From positions 54,682,587 to 54,746,586 of the forward strand of contig NC_057761.1 in the NCBI RefSeq assembly GCF_010389155.1: DNA of 64,000 nucleotides. Reading direction: 5' to 3'. This document shows, piece after piece, positions 10,708-23,319 of this stretch (its first letter is position 1; every line of letters begins with the position of its first letter). Source of the stretch: Erigeron canadensis. Lineage: Eukaryota > Streptophyta > Magnoliopsida > Asterales > Asteraceae. The position numbers and the translations under genes are program-made. A model generated the notes under the pieces. It saw nothing but the letters and a program-made list of their open reading frames with translations, was not told where the DNA came from and did not search any database.

Positions 10708-11732
10708 TCATTTGTGAGTAGGCTTCTTTACCTACAGATCAATTGATAGTCATGCATCCATGATCATGAATACTAGTATTTACATAATGTTAATTAGTAA
10801 CCTGAAATTGAATGCATATGTTATAGTTAGCATCATATGATTTTGAGTACTTGACAAACTAAACTGTTTTTTTGCTACAATTTGTTAGGAAAACATTGTC
10901 AATATTTCTTTATTAGCTAGTTTTACATACAAGCGGCCGAGCGGGAGGATCTGATCGAGTAATTAAGTGTATTCTGAGTTAATCGGATCATTTAGAGGAT
11001 TAACAAACAAAAGTATGTGTGCTAGTGAGGATTTTTGAACCAGAAGAAGAAACCAATATGTCAGGTAAATCACGTTTATGTTTCTGGGTCATAAACAGTA
11101 GTCTTTAGGGCAGTTTTCATCTTTTACAACTGCCACATTAGTTTCTGAAATTAACTTAGAGAGTGAAATTAAATTGCCTCTTGGACCCTGCTTTATGGGG
11201 CGTTGTCCCTGAACCCCGTTACTTCACCCTGAGATCATAATAAAACTTTTCTAAAAAAATCTTACATTGATCTTTCCAACGTTTTTAGCTAATGATAGCC
11301 TTTTGGATGAACCATGCATCTTAGGTTTTGGCAATGGACCACCATTAGAGTTGTCGCGACTAGTTCTATTAGGTGGGGGCCTGTAAGAATGAGTCTCAGG
11401 CCCCCTGTAATCGATTTCATATATCTCCTCTGAAGTGATCAGTTTTTCATTTTTCAACTGAAACCGGCCTATAAACATCCAAACACACCATTAAAAATAT
11501 ATAATCAAAGCAATTAAGGAAGCAAGCTAGATAAAACAATCCAAAACATTTGATCATATTATAAAGTATATTTTAAAACGTAACCAAGTTTAAGCAAGCG
11601 ATCGAGCAGTATGAAAAATCAAAGAAAAACGTGCATTCAATTAAACTCACCTGATCGTGAGATAGCAGGATGAACCGCAAAGGCAATAAAGAGAATAAAA
11701 ACGGCTGCAAAGTACTTCTTATTGAGCTCCAT
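10708..11732 (-). CDS. Small secreted peptide precursor with Asp-Tyr motif (~102 aa, 3 exons)
   Basis: Exon 1 (11732-11651) begins 'MELNKKYFAAVFILFIAFAV' and encodes a clear signal peptide ending near 'HPAISRSG'. Exon 2 (11468-11266) joins in phase and encodes a charged segment, then 'EEIYEIDYRGPETHSYRPPP' (Asp47-Tyr48), an Asn-glycosylation site (NRTS) and a basic tail. The exon 2 donor GTAAGA is good. The best in-frame exon 3 is 10731-10708, adding VKKPTHK and a stop, but the last exon is uncertain; reading through gives VRFF then stop. Asp-Tyr followed by Pro-rich sequence is the context used for tyrosine sulfation in plant peptide hormones (PSY, RGF/GLV, CIF), yet the spacing fits none of them exactly. 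Predicted role: apoplastic signalling peptide, not proven. Confidence 0.6.
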
Positions 11733-11787
11733 TGTGATATCGCGGGAGGTATGTGATCGAACGTATATGATCGAGTGAGTGTGTGTT

Positions 11788-11804
11788 AAATATATATATA
11801 TGGT
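11788..11804 (-). promoter_or_regulatory. TATA box of the secreted peptide gene
   Basis: The minus strand reads CATATATATATATTTAA about 60-70 bases upstream of the ATG at 11732. This supports exon 1 as the first exon with a short 5' UTR. Confidence 0.5.
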
Positions 11805-12476
11805 GGGATGATGGCAATTGAAACAGTCCCCGTCAACACAGCTAGCTTTTTATTAATTGCCAGCTTCATCAGATCGATCATCGGTCATATATTAACGTAC
11901 GTACAGCTATATATACTATCAAAACTGGACCAACATGTTTGGAGTTAGAAGGACACCCATTTATTAGTCATGTACCAATTGAATTTACACTTAATTTGTA
12001 GTTTTCTAGATTATTTTCAGTTATAATTAATAATCATGACCTTTTATCTATCATGAAGCTAGAACACTGTACGTACATTTGATTATATTTTCATAACTTA
12101 TAAATTGATCATTAATTAATTAAGTTAAGATACTTTTTAATAATATATATTATATACATTTAGGCGTGGTTAAGAAGAATTAATTCAACATAATTTCTGA
12201 TCGAAGTGATTTTGATTGGTAATTCTGAAAGAAGTGATGATTTTTAATTGGTGGAAAATGTTTTTACATAAGCAACCACGTCAACATAGTCCTTAATTTG
12301 TTACAAACTTACAATGATGATCATTTAGTGATTGAGTAATAGATAAGCTTACTAAAAACATATATAAGAATAAAAACTACTTTATTTTCATTCAAAGTTT
12401 GGCAAATGACATGTATATGTAATCTTAATCTTTTCATATATACCTTTTGAAAAACACATACACACACATATATATA

Positions 12477-13565
12477 GTAAATTACTGAAATTGTACCTGT
12501 GGTTTGGTCGAAATTACTAGTTTCTTACCTGTTAGATTTTAATTATGTCCATCATACTCATGGTTTACAATTTTGCACTCAGAAGGTACCTCACGCTAAC
12601 GATCGTTAGTTATATCGTTAAGTAACTAACATGCCTTGCACGTGAGGTATGAAACGTGTAATATTATACAAACCACAGGTACCATATTTGTAATGTATAA
12701 TTATTATTTATAAAAAAAAATTAATTTATAAAAATATTTACTATTTTAAACTAATTTATAAGTATTTCAAATTTACAAAATATATATTATTTCTATTGTA
12801 TAAAAACATAATTAATATATCATATAGTTAGTTACAATTGATAGTTTATTTTATTTTATTTTTATTAAAATCTCATTGAAAGTTTAAGAAAGATAAAAAA
12901 AAAAATTCATGTAGGAATATTTTAATATAATACTAAAAAAAGTAACTCAACTGAAAATGATTTTTATTAAACAATCAATTCAATTTTTATAAATTTTTTT
13001 TTGCATAATAATAATTAATTAATGTTTTGGCTAGTAATCAAATGTAAGACGTGGAACTCGAACCTTGGTGAAATAACACGAGAATAAAAGCATTATTAAT
13101 GAGCTATCAACCCATTAGTAATAATAATAAATTATTAATATTTTTAAAAATAATAATCTTAGAACTTTAATACAAATTTTTTAAAAATATATATATAATA
13201 TTAATTTTTTTTAATAAATTTATAATATAATTTGTAAACCAACAATAGTTTTTAAATAAATAAAATAATTTTAGAAGGATAATAGTTTTATTTAAAAAGC
13301 ATTAAATTTATTATAAAAATAAATATCTTGATAAATAATAAGTGTGATTTACACGGATGGTACCTATGGTTTGTATAATATTACATGTTTCATGCCTCAT
13401 GTGCAAGGCACATTGGCTACTTAACGATACAACTAACGACCGTCAACTTGAGGTACCTTCCGAGTGCGAAATTGTAAACCATAAGTATGATGGACGTAAT
13501 TTAAATCTAACAGGTATGAAAATAATAATTTCGACCAAACCATAGGTACCATTTCAGTAATTTAC
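12477..13565. mobile_element. Non-autonomous TIR transposon with ~215-bp inverted repeats
   Basis: The left end (12477-12690) and the right end (13345-13565) are inverted copies. They start GTAAATTACTGAAATT and GTAAATTACTGAAATG (on the complement) and share landmarks such as GGTTTGGTCGAAAT, AATATTATACAAACCA and ACTTAACGATA-type sequence. The ~650-bp interior is extremely AT-rich and has no transposase. Long terminal repeats of this kind suit a MULE-type element. The flanks are TA repeats, so target duplication cannot be read. Confidence 0.75.
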
Positions 13566-13593
13566 TCATATATATATATAGAGAGAGAGAGAG

Positions 13594-14056
13594 TAACACT
13601 CCGGTGAGAACACTTTTAAAATAAGAACGGTGAGAACACTTAAAAACTACATTTTGATGCATTAAAAGTCCATAAAACTGACATAGTGCATAATTAATTA
13701 TCATTATTTAAGTGTTTAACAACACATCTAACATCATTTTGATGCATTAAAAGTCCAGAAAACTAACATAGTGCATAACTAATTATCATTATTTAAGTGT
13801 TTAACAATACATTGATCCGTCAAAATCGAAAAAATCACGGTTTTTGTTGGATGCATCATTTTGATGAATATGCATCCAAGATGGATGCACAAAATGAAAA
13901 ACATGTTTTTCTCGATTTTGACAGACAATGTGTTGTTAAACACTTAAATAATGATAATTAGTTATAACTATGTTAGTTTTATGGACCTTTAATTCATCAA
14001 AATGTAATTTTTTTAGTGTTCTCACTGTGTTCTTATTTTAAGACTATTCTTACTTA
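13594..14056. mobile_element. MITE with internal duplication
   Basis: The left arm from about 13605 (TAAAATAAGAACGGTGAGAAC) is found inverted near 14020-14045. Inside, a ~100-base block beginning ATTTTGATGCATTAAAAGTCC occurs twice in direct orientation on the left (from 13651 and 13736) and once inverted on the right (from about 14000 back to 13930). No coding capacity. Confidence 0.65.
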
Positions 14057-14309
14057 ATTGTCTCATATATGTAGATAAAATCTTCTTGCAATCTTGCATA
14101 TAGCTTTCTTTTTAACATGAGTCTTTTATTCCTTTGTTAAACGGAGAATTATCGCATTATGGGCTTTTACGGGCCCTATGAATCCAAAAGATATACGAGT
14201 AATTTGGAGAAAATGTGTCATAACTGATAAGCGTGTCTTTCATGGGATTACAATAAATATAATGTTGTCCACTTGTCATATACTCATCTATTACTAGTTT
14301 ACTTCTTTA

Positions 14310-14822
14310 GGCCCCTCTTAATAAGTCTCTTTTTAAATCTCTTCTCTACCTCTTCCTAAATATCACGCCAACATGTTCCAATTTAAGTATTACCTCTAGC
14401 ATTAAGACTTTTTTCTCACCTCTTCTTCACGTCTTCCTAAACTTTCGTTGTTGTGAGACATGTTTGAATAGATAATAAAATGATTGAATGTAGTGTTTTT
14501 ATTTTATTAAGATCAAAGTTTGATAGATGAGAGTGTTTTATTTTTGAATAATTGTTAGTGTAAAACATAGGGTATATATGTATATACATACAAAAGCTAG
14601 CCGTTTGAAGCTTTAAAATTTTTTTTTAAAGTTTTTTGATTTATTTTTTTTAATAATGCAACGGATAGAGTAGTTGGCCCCACACGCACTCGTCCAGCCC
14701 GTTTTTATTTCCGAACAACCTCCATTTCGACGAGCTTGGAACATGCGTTGGCATTAGCTTCCAAAATTGACAAGCGTTGAAGGGTTTTGGACAAGCTCGT
14801 CGAAGCTCTACTACGAGCGGCC
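14310..14822. mobile_element. Probable PIF/Harbinger-type MITE, TTA target duplication
   Basis: The ends GGCCCCTCTTAATAAG and (complement of right) GGCCGCTCGTAGTAGAG are imperfect inverted repeats. Both sides carry TTA (14307-14309 and 14823-14825), the 3-base duplication used by PIF/Harbinger and Tourist elements. The terminal match is imperfect, so confidence is moderate. Confidence 0.45.
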
Positions 14823-14825
14823 TTA

Positions 14826-16000
14826 ACAAAAATAGAGTACTCTTAAGTCTTAAAATATGAATGTACAAATATAAAAAATTTATTATATTCTCTCATTATC
14901 TTAACATTGTTAATTTTTATCTTAACATTGTACTTAGTTTATCTGATCATTTCTATTATTAGATAACAGATCAATAACTTTATTTTTCTTCTAAACACCC
15001 CAACTTTACACTTTTTTTACTCGATACGTTGAATACTAAAGTAAGTGAAACGATAGCTAATAAAACATAAAGTGTTTGTTTTCCATTGTAAAGGCGGCTT
15101 GGAGGATGCCTCCTAGTTTTGTTCGAAGAAGGCCGGTGATGCCATCAAACGAAATTTTAAAAATAAAATATTTGTTTTATTCACACCAAAGTTTAAATAT
15201 GATTCATAATATAAAACCAGTTTATAGATGATCTTATGGTAATTCATTAAAGGTCTCAAAACAAGTCTAGATTATCTTCTTGGAATGATTAGAAAAAAGA
15301 AAATAAATACCACGAAACTAATAGTTAAGCTATATACATCAACTACTAATTAGTGTTCAGGCTCGTCCAATGGACGGGTAGTTTCAAAATATATTAATCA
15401 AAGTTAAAAACTGTGATTCAAATATATTAAATAGATATACCGAAATCAAATTGGAATTTTGCTAGATGAATAGTCACTCTATCAGTCAAAATACTCCTAA
15501 AATTTTCCGCCCATTCACCATTGATCGTGCCATGTATGATAGTATCTTGCAAATAGCAAAAAAAAAAAATCCAATTTTAAAAAATAAACCCCATACAAAT
15601 TAACCATAAAAATCGAATAAACATCTTTGCATACAGATTCAGGAAAATTATTCAGGATAAAAAAGGAACCCAACCAAGGACATTCCAAACGTGAATCAAA
15701 TGATTTTATCGACTAATGCAAGAAAGATATAGAAACAAATTCTTGATAATAAAAATAAGTCGATCCAAAAACCTTGCAAAGTCATCTCCTGTTGCGTTAA
15801 TCCTAAACATAACGTGGTTCAAAGGGTTTTATCTAAAGGTATTATTTAAAATTGATATCAAGATTTTCATAAGATCCAAAGTATATTTGTCATACACAAA
15901 CTAAAATGATGAATTGTTCCGCCATGCTAATTAATCATACTAAAACATTCAACACCATCTCAATCTGTAGTGTTTTCCCCTGATATTATAACAACGACTA
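14826..16000. other. AT-rich spacer without gene
   Basis: No reading frame here carries a recognisable domain, and no strong inverted or tandem repeat is visible. It looks like old, decayed transposon DNA. Confidence 0.35.
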
Positions 16001-16008
16001 AAAAATTA

Positions 16009-16285
16009 CACCATTAATGAGCTAGTTTCAAAACAGATTCAAAATAATCATAGTCGATATGTTAAAGTAATCATAATCTTACTCATAGAAAAATTCGACT
16101 TTTTTTAATCTAAAAGCTTAAAGAAAAATATAATCGTAAATCTTAAGTATACACCATTAATGAGCTACTTTCAAAACTATATCAAAATAATCAAAGTCAA
16201 TATATTAAAGTAATCAGAACCCTACTCATAAATATATCTAAAATGTTATAGAAAGATATAATCGTAAATCCTAAGAGTTAATGTA
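16009..16285 (+). repeat. Two-copy tandem repeat, ~140-bp unit
   Basis: Blocks starting ACACCATTAATGAGCTA at 16009 and 16150 run in parallel through TTTCAAAAC, AAATAATCA and TTAAAGTAATCA to ATATAATCGTAAAT near 16126 and 16258, with scattered substitutions. Confidence 0.7.
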
Positions 16286-16865
16286 GGTTACAAATACAAA
16301 ATTTAATATATAATATTTATATTAGTTAAGTCATATATTACAACTTAATCAATACGAAAGCAAAAGAAGAAACATACGAAAATTAACTCCATATAAATAT
16401 TGATTTCAGTTTACCCTTTTTTTTCAACTTTAGTTAAATAAAAATTTTACAGTTTCTTATATTCTAAAAGTGTAAACTATATAATTTGAAAAATACATAC
16501 CAGTTCATCAACAAAGACCATCTCGAACGTTTTGATTTTCTTCGGATTGTTCCACCCCGAAACAGTCTATACATGCACAACACGGAGTCGTAAACGATGG
16601 TTAACATGTGTTGGCTTAAGATCTTAAAGATGATCTAATTTGGTCATATTTTTTTGTTGTTGAAGAAAAATTCATAACGAACATATAATGGACAACAAAC
16701 TAAATTAAAAGAAATAATAATAACAATAACAAAAGAATTCAATGTTAAAAAATAATAATAATTAATTATGTGTAAAGTATATAAATAAAAAACCTTTTTC
16801 TAGTTGACCGTAGCTTCTTTTTCTGTTGTCGTGCTTGAGTTATATTATAGATTACCAATAAAATC

Positions 16866-17178
16866 AAAAAGTGTAAATTAATTATTTTTAAATTGGGTGA
16901 AATTGTAAATTGGTGATGGAAACCAAAAAGTGTAAATTAACTATTTTTAAGTGTAAATTGGCGATGTAAAACCAAAAAGTATCATTAATTATTTTTAAAT
17001 TGTGTTAAAGTGTAAATTGGTGATGAAAAATCAAAAAGTGTAAGTTAATTATTTTTAAATTGGGTTAAAAAGTGTAAATTGGTAATGAGAAATCAAAAAG
17101 TGTAAACTAATAATTGTTTTAGATTGGGTTAAAGTGTAAATTGGTGATGGAAAACCAAAAAAGTGTAAATTAATTTAG
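16866..17178 (+). repeat. Minisatellite, ~58-63-bp unit, about five copies
   Basis: Repeated phrase AAAAAGTGTAAATTAATTA followed by TTTTTAAATTGGGTTAAAG and TGTAAATTGGTGATGGAAA, with variants, is iterated about five times. A stray partial unit occurs at about 20900-20945, which suggests the array came from a dispersed element. Confidence 0.8.
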
Positions 17179-18006
17179 ATTAATATTAAAAAATTAGTGG
17201 ATTAATAAGGATGGAGGATTAGGCTATAGGAGGGGGACTAAGGATGCCAAGTATACCCCCAACCCCTTCTTTTAGTTATATTAGTAGTACTAATACCCAT
17301 ACTATGTACGGATTGATCATATATGTGAATTACTCTTAAATCAAACACAAGTTTCATGCAAAATAATAATGAAACAATAACAAATCACTAAACAAAGGAC
17401 TAAAAAATCACATATACATGTTTACAAAAAGCAATATATAATGTCATTAGAAGAAATCATATAATCTTTAATTTAGAATATAAATTTTTTATGAAAAGGA
17501 ACTAAATAATCTCTATCTCTACTTCTTAATAAAGTAAACCCCCTTATTAAATATTTCTGTTTTTGAAATACCTTATTTGTCCTAGGACTTTTTTGTTTTT
17601 TTTTTCTTTAGGTAACTACCCAAAATCCTTAATAAAACAGACCGCCTTCCCCACTACTGCTGTCGCATTACGCGAGTACCATGCTCGTATAATAATTATA
17701 CAAACCAATGAAATAATATTACCTTATGCCAAGGATTGGACTTTGCGAATTAAGAATTTAGCTTTGATTTCATGCAGAATAAAGGAGAAAATCTGATATA
17801 GATAAATATATATATTTCCAAATTTGATGCCTGTACATTTAAAAAAAAAAAGATGTTAATTAATATATATAGATGAAAGTTTTCAAATTGTTTTTGCAAA
17901 AAGAGATTCCAAACTAACACATAAAGATAAACCTTAAATAACTTAATGGGATTGTCGTAGGAAAGTAATAAGTATTAAGTTGCAATAATAATAAGTAGAT
18001 TATTAT

Positions 18007-18023
18007 CCCGCGTAATACGCGAG
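18007..18023 (+). mobile_element. Helitron-like 3' hairpin
   Basis: CCCGCGTAATACGCGAG can fold as a short GC stem (CGCG/CGCG) with a 5-base loop, the sort of hairpin found just before the CTRR end of plant Helitrons. The end itself is not clear here. Confidence 0.4.
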
Positions 18024-20538
18024 ATAACATATTTAATTATTGACAAGTTATCGTTTCACAATATTATACATTGACAACCATATATAAAAGATGTTGAAAA
18101 TAGATTAATTAGTATCATGGTGCCAAAGTTGTAAATTAATTAGTATCTTGTTGTTAATGTATGTCTTTATATAGAAAAAAAAAACATAAAATTTCATGAT
18201 TTTATGTTTCCATAAACAATTAGTAACACTTCAATTATTGTGTCAAGTGATAGTTTGAAATTCAATATAAACAGATTTGTTTAGCAGAATATAAATAAGA
18301 GCTCTATATGGATTTGACTTCTCTTTAATTAGTGTAAATATATTAGTCATTTTTTATAATTTTCACGTAGTTTAATGTTTATATAAATATACATATAAAG
18401 AAAATTTAACAAAACAAAAGTAGTTAGCATTTGAACCACGCATGTCTGAGATGAAACTCAGTATTATTGAAAATCCTCTTAATTATCCACTCATACAAAC
18501 TTTGAAAGTGTGATTTATACCCTGATGAATTTCCTTAAGGTTTAAGACCTTGCCAGCAGCTCACCTTTTGAAAGTTTACTTTTTGTGTTTATAGTTAACA
18601 TTTTGAAATTTTTAAAATTAGTTTCACATCAATATATTGAGGTTTCGGATTATGTATTTATAGTTAAATTTTTATAAATTTTCAAAATTTTTTTTTAAAA
18701 TCATGGTTGAATTTTATTATTAATATTAATAATATTTGAAGCAAATATTGGATTTATGTAACAAATTTAAAAACTAAAATATTTAGAAAATTAAAATCTT
18801 AAACTTTTAATATTTACTTTAATTAACATAACTTATGTAAAAGCAAATTATAATACAATAATTAAGATTTGAAAGTTCATAATATAATTTTATAAGAGAC
18901 CCTAAATTTCAACTTCTAGATTTATTAGGAAAAACATATAATTAATAACTTATTAAAAAGTGTCAAGTAATAAGTTTTTCAATTTGATAAGATCAACAAC
19001 ATAAGCAAATGTTAATTAAATGAAATAAAATATTTCAATTGGTTCATAATTTTCTAAGAAAATCGTATTTTTGTATATATAAAAGTAAAATTATATTTTC
19101 TATATATTACGCGAGACAATATAAATACGCGAAATAAACACAATAAGTTTTAAGAATAACATATTTATTAATTATAGATAAAACATGTTAAAATACAATT
19201 GTATTGTTATTTAAAGTTTTATTTGCATCAAAAATGGCTAGTAAGATATATAAATTTTGGTATAATGACAATGTAATGTTAATACATCTAATATTGGTGA
19301 ATATAATAATATTCAAAATTACTCTTTAATGTAGCTGTTTTCTATAATATGGTTGTTATATATTTGTATAATGACAATATAAAAGTAAATATAAACAAAA
19401 CACTTTATCTACTATAATTAAATTCCAAACCAACTCATTTAGGTGGGTTGACTACCATGACATCATTGAGAGTCTGTTGTCTTGAAGGACGCATGTTCAA
19501 TTCTTGTCGTGGATAAGACTGGTAATGATAGCTAATCATCAATGCAAGAAAAACTCAACATTGAGGTTTCGTAGGTACCAATTCGTTACACGGGATCAAA
19601 GGGTTCCTTTCGATCTACCCTGTGATTTAAATGAAATTTCAAAAAACATATTATCTTCTTATTTATATAAAATCAAATACTCGATTATAAATCTTAAACT
19701 ACATTATGTATTTATTTAATAAAATAACATATTTATTTTATGTGTTTTGTTCGAATAATCTAACTTCCAATAATAAATTAGACAATCTAACTTCCATATT
19801 TTTGTGTTTTGTTCTACTATTTTTCCGTATTTTATAACTCTTTTTTAAATTTTTTTTCTTGTAATATTTTGTCGAAAAATAAAAGGTAATTGTTCTTGCA
19901 TTGAAATTTAAATATGCGTACGAAATTAAACTAAGTTAATAAAAAATTCAAGGCTTGTAATGAAAAATTCAAACTCATTATGTTTTTATAATTATATATC
20001 ATGTATTCAATCTTTCTATGTAACTAAGAGATGATAATTTCATAGGTGACATTTTTAGTTTTTTTGTCACATTAGATTTTTAATGAGGTGCCATATTTTC
20101 CATTTAAATTGTTATATCTATGTTGCCAATATTTATCATCAATTTTGATCATAATCATTAATCATAATCCTAATTATTAATATTTAATTTTCCATTTTAT
20201 ATATAAGTACAAAGATTATATACATTATACTACTTTTTTTTTTAATTAATTCAATGATAGTTATCTTTTATCAAATAAGATTGTTTATTATATTATGTTT
20301 ATTTTTTGAAAAGTATTTATTATATTATATTTAATAATTATATATCATGAGAAAGACTTTTATGATTTAAATATTTATGTTTCATTAGTCTTGCTTTTAT
20401 ACTAGGCGTATATAATATATTCATAAACTATGATTTTATTTTTTTTATTAGTCGTAATCTGATAGGACTTTATATTACCATAACTATGAATAATAATGTA
20501 ACTATCAATTATTATTTTTATATTTATTTTCTCATATA

Positions 20539-20574
20539 TCCCGCACAACATACGAGTTTAATCTAATATCTAGT
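20539..20574 (+). mobile_element. Possible Helitron 3' terminus
   Basis: A decayed hairpin (TCCCGCACAACATACGAG) is followed 13 bases later by CTAGT, matching the Helitron 3' rule of hairpin, short spacer, CTRR and insertion before T. The left end was not found. Confidence 0.35.
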
Positions 20575-21101
20575 ATATATAGTGAATGACATGCCTTTTC
20601 TTTTATTAATAAATTAATAGTTATCTATATTAGTTAAATAATAGTCGGATAATCTAAAAGACCTTTAATGTATATAATATAATTGTAAACGATTTGATAA
20701 CTTAATAATACGGTTACAATATAAACTCATACATGCATGAGTATATATATTAGTTCATTATGTTTACACATTACACTGATCGATTGATTTATGGCTTCCT
20801 AAGTATATACATACTTTATTAAATATACAAAATTTAGTTATTTCAAATACAATGACTAATATTGTGTTTTCTTAATATTAGTGATTAAATATTAATGGTG
20901 GAAACTGTAAATTAGTGATGAAAAACAAAAAAAGTGTAAATTATCCAAAGTAGATGGACTAATGTTGTGTTTACTTAATATTAAATTTGGTAATGGTACT
21001 ATTATTTAAATCTAAGGGTTGTAATCAAAAGTTTGAATTTATATAACGGTCCTTGTTTCTTCATAAAAGAATTTAGCACCTTGTTATATATATATTGGTA
21101 G

Positions 21102-21151
<50 letters not shown>
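21102..21151 (+). repeat. (TAA)n microsatellite, ~16 units
   Basis: About 50 bases of uninterrupted ATA/TAA trinucleotides. On the minus strand this yields a meaningless poly-Ile frame. Confidence 0.95.
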
Positions 21152-23070
21152 TTGGATTAAAGTACACATGTCGCTTAAATAATATGTCATATGTCGATTC
21201 ATAGATGTTTCACTCCTGTTTTAGTTTATTGGTAAATATATAGATGTCAAAATCTCTATTTTTCTAAGTAATCGAATAAGGATTTTTTTTTCCAATTATT
21301 TATCTTGATAGCACAATATAGCACATCGTACTAATGTTATTCCACGTTGGCAATTATATCGATGCATATTCAATTCCATCCCAGGCATTCGCATCATGTA
21401 AGAGTAATGAGTATAAAAATATGCCGTTAAAAAAATGAGGTTTTTCTTATTCATGTTAACTGGGATGGTGATTCTTTTTTATTCAATTGTATGCGGTCTA
21501 ACTAAGATATCGTCAACGTCTATGACTCTATGTGACAACTTTTTTATTATTAATATTTCATATTTCACGTGTATAAAGTTTTACTTACCAGTAAATCAAT
21601 AATGGTAATTAAAATAAAATATAAGTATTAATGTTTTGTCTCACTGGAAAATATATTTGTCTCTAATTAATCATTAGTTATTCTTCTAAAAAATGTCTAT
21701 GCTTTAAAGCAAAAATATTTTCGACTCCACAGTAGTTAGATTATGATGGTATAAAGAGCAAATTAAGATGAGATGTCCGCAAAAAAATTAGGAAAATGAT
21801 AATGACAGCCCTAAAGGCTATACTAACAACTTATTACATGTTTAAAAATTTGTACATTATATATTATCAAATGCCCCTTGAATTTTCTAACAGCAAAGTA
21901 CAAATTTTAATGCAACCAATTAGTTTTTACTGACAACCCTAAGGGATGTCATTAACAAAACCCAAAGATTATTTGTTTCATAGTATCTAAAACTCCTTTT
22001 CTTTTAGAAATAATATTAGAACATAAATTTATTAAAAAAGAGTATTATTCAATAAATTGATTGGTGGAACGCTAGTATCTTTTTAATTATTTTATTTCAA
22101 AGAATTTGGAAAAGAATGGGCGTTATTGTATCTGGCACTTATTTGTTTTGTTCATTCAAACTGCATTCATGTGAACATATAGTTTTTGATGACATATCGA
22201 TTTTTCCAACGATTTTTTATGTTCCCGTCGACTCTCCGGTGGCAACAAGTATGTATTTACTTATTAAATCAAAACTTAATTCCTTCATGTAATATTATAA
22301 TAATAGATATGGATCATCTAAAGTTATATCAACTTCATTGATAAAGTTGGTAAAATATGAATTATTGAATTAAAATTAAAGTTCAAAATTCAAATTTGAT
22401 TTTTGAATTTTAATCATTGATTTCAATCCAATTATTAAGGATGACACAATTTCATCTATGAAGTTAATATAACTTTAGGGCATCTCTATCCTGTAATAAT
22501 AAAATATCCGTAAACAAAATAAATGATGTGAGTCGGTAGATTGCTCATTTGTGTTGGGTTTATAGGTAGTTCCGTTCCCGGTGGATAGCTCATTTTTCCA
22601 AAGTGATCTTTGTTTACTACGAGTAATATACACATTTTTATTTTGTTTTACCACTAATAAAAGCTAATCTTTTAGGAATTAGGAGCATTAAACAAGTCCA
22701 AAGATTCTCTCGTACGTCTCTAGGTCTTAATTTCCCACTAACTTTTTATTTTAGTATTTAATTTTCTGTCAACTTATCCCCCACGTGTTTGAATCTCACG
22801 TCAACTTCTCCTGCGTATTTTAGTATTTACTGTCCCACTTGAGAAAAAGAAAATTTTGTTTTAATTATTAAATCGAATAATATACAAAATCGTATTTTAA
22901 ACCAAGTAAAAGATCACGATGAAAATGTAATAAAAACATGTAAAGGTTAAAAAAAAAAGTTAACTACTATTAAGCTAAAATTTGAATGATTATGTTCATC
23001 ACAAACCAATTTGGGATGTTAATTAACAACAGGTGATTAAGTATAATACATGTATAATAATATATAAAGC
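21152..23070. other. AT-rich spacer, nothing recognised
   Basis: No reading frame with a recognisable domain, no clear inverted repeat pair and no RNA gene seen. Confidence 0.35.
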
Positions 23071-23071
23071 A

Positions 23072-23315
23072 TAATGGTTTGGATCAGTGGTAAACACTCT
23101 GGCCTCTGGAGACAGAGATCATGGGTTCGATCCTCATCTCATGCAAAGGTTGAAGGGTCTTTTCTATCATTTAGATAAAAATGAAAACAACCTCTCTACT
23201 TAGTTAAGGGTAAGGTCTACCTAAATCTTAACCTCTCCCATGCATTGTTGAGGTATCGAGGCTCAAAACCCGCAGAAGGCGTCATTCAATGGTTTCTTTC
23301 TATCTTTGCATATAT
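23072..23315 (+). mobile_element. SINE copy A (tRNA-derived head)
   Basis: The head reads GGATCAGTGGTAAACACTCTGG (A-box-like). An exact B box GGTTCGATCC at 23124-23133 follows, then a body with AAGGGTAAGGTCTACCTAAA and ATCTTAACCTCTCCCATGCA. It resembles the diverged inverted copy at 7750-7983. The acceptor stem does not pair, so it is not a functional tRNA gene. Confidence 0.65.
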
Positions 23316-23319
23316 AATA

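Larger units (their letters stand above)
17200..21100. other. Very AT-rich spacer with Helitron-like end fragments
   Basis: No gene is supported. Degenerate copies of the GC hairpin typical of plant Helitron 3' ends occur at 18007-18023, 19107-19135 and 20539-20574. A possible SINE-like fragment with a weak B box sits near 19440-19620. The remainder is AT-rich DNA. Confidence 0.45.

Noticed and set aside
10640..10733. Longer final exon for the secreted peptide (AKEAYSQMKKIRQ frame)
   Set aside because: This frame is open for about 28 codons but needs a phase that the exon 2 donor at 11265 does not supply.
21002..21202. Minus-strand frame with poly-isoleucine
   Set aside because: Produced by the (TAA)n microsatellite.
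23077..23145. tRNA gene
   Set aside because: A and B boxes are present, but the acceptor and anticodon stems do not pair and the sequence runs into a SINE body.
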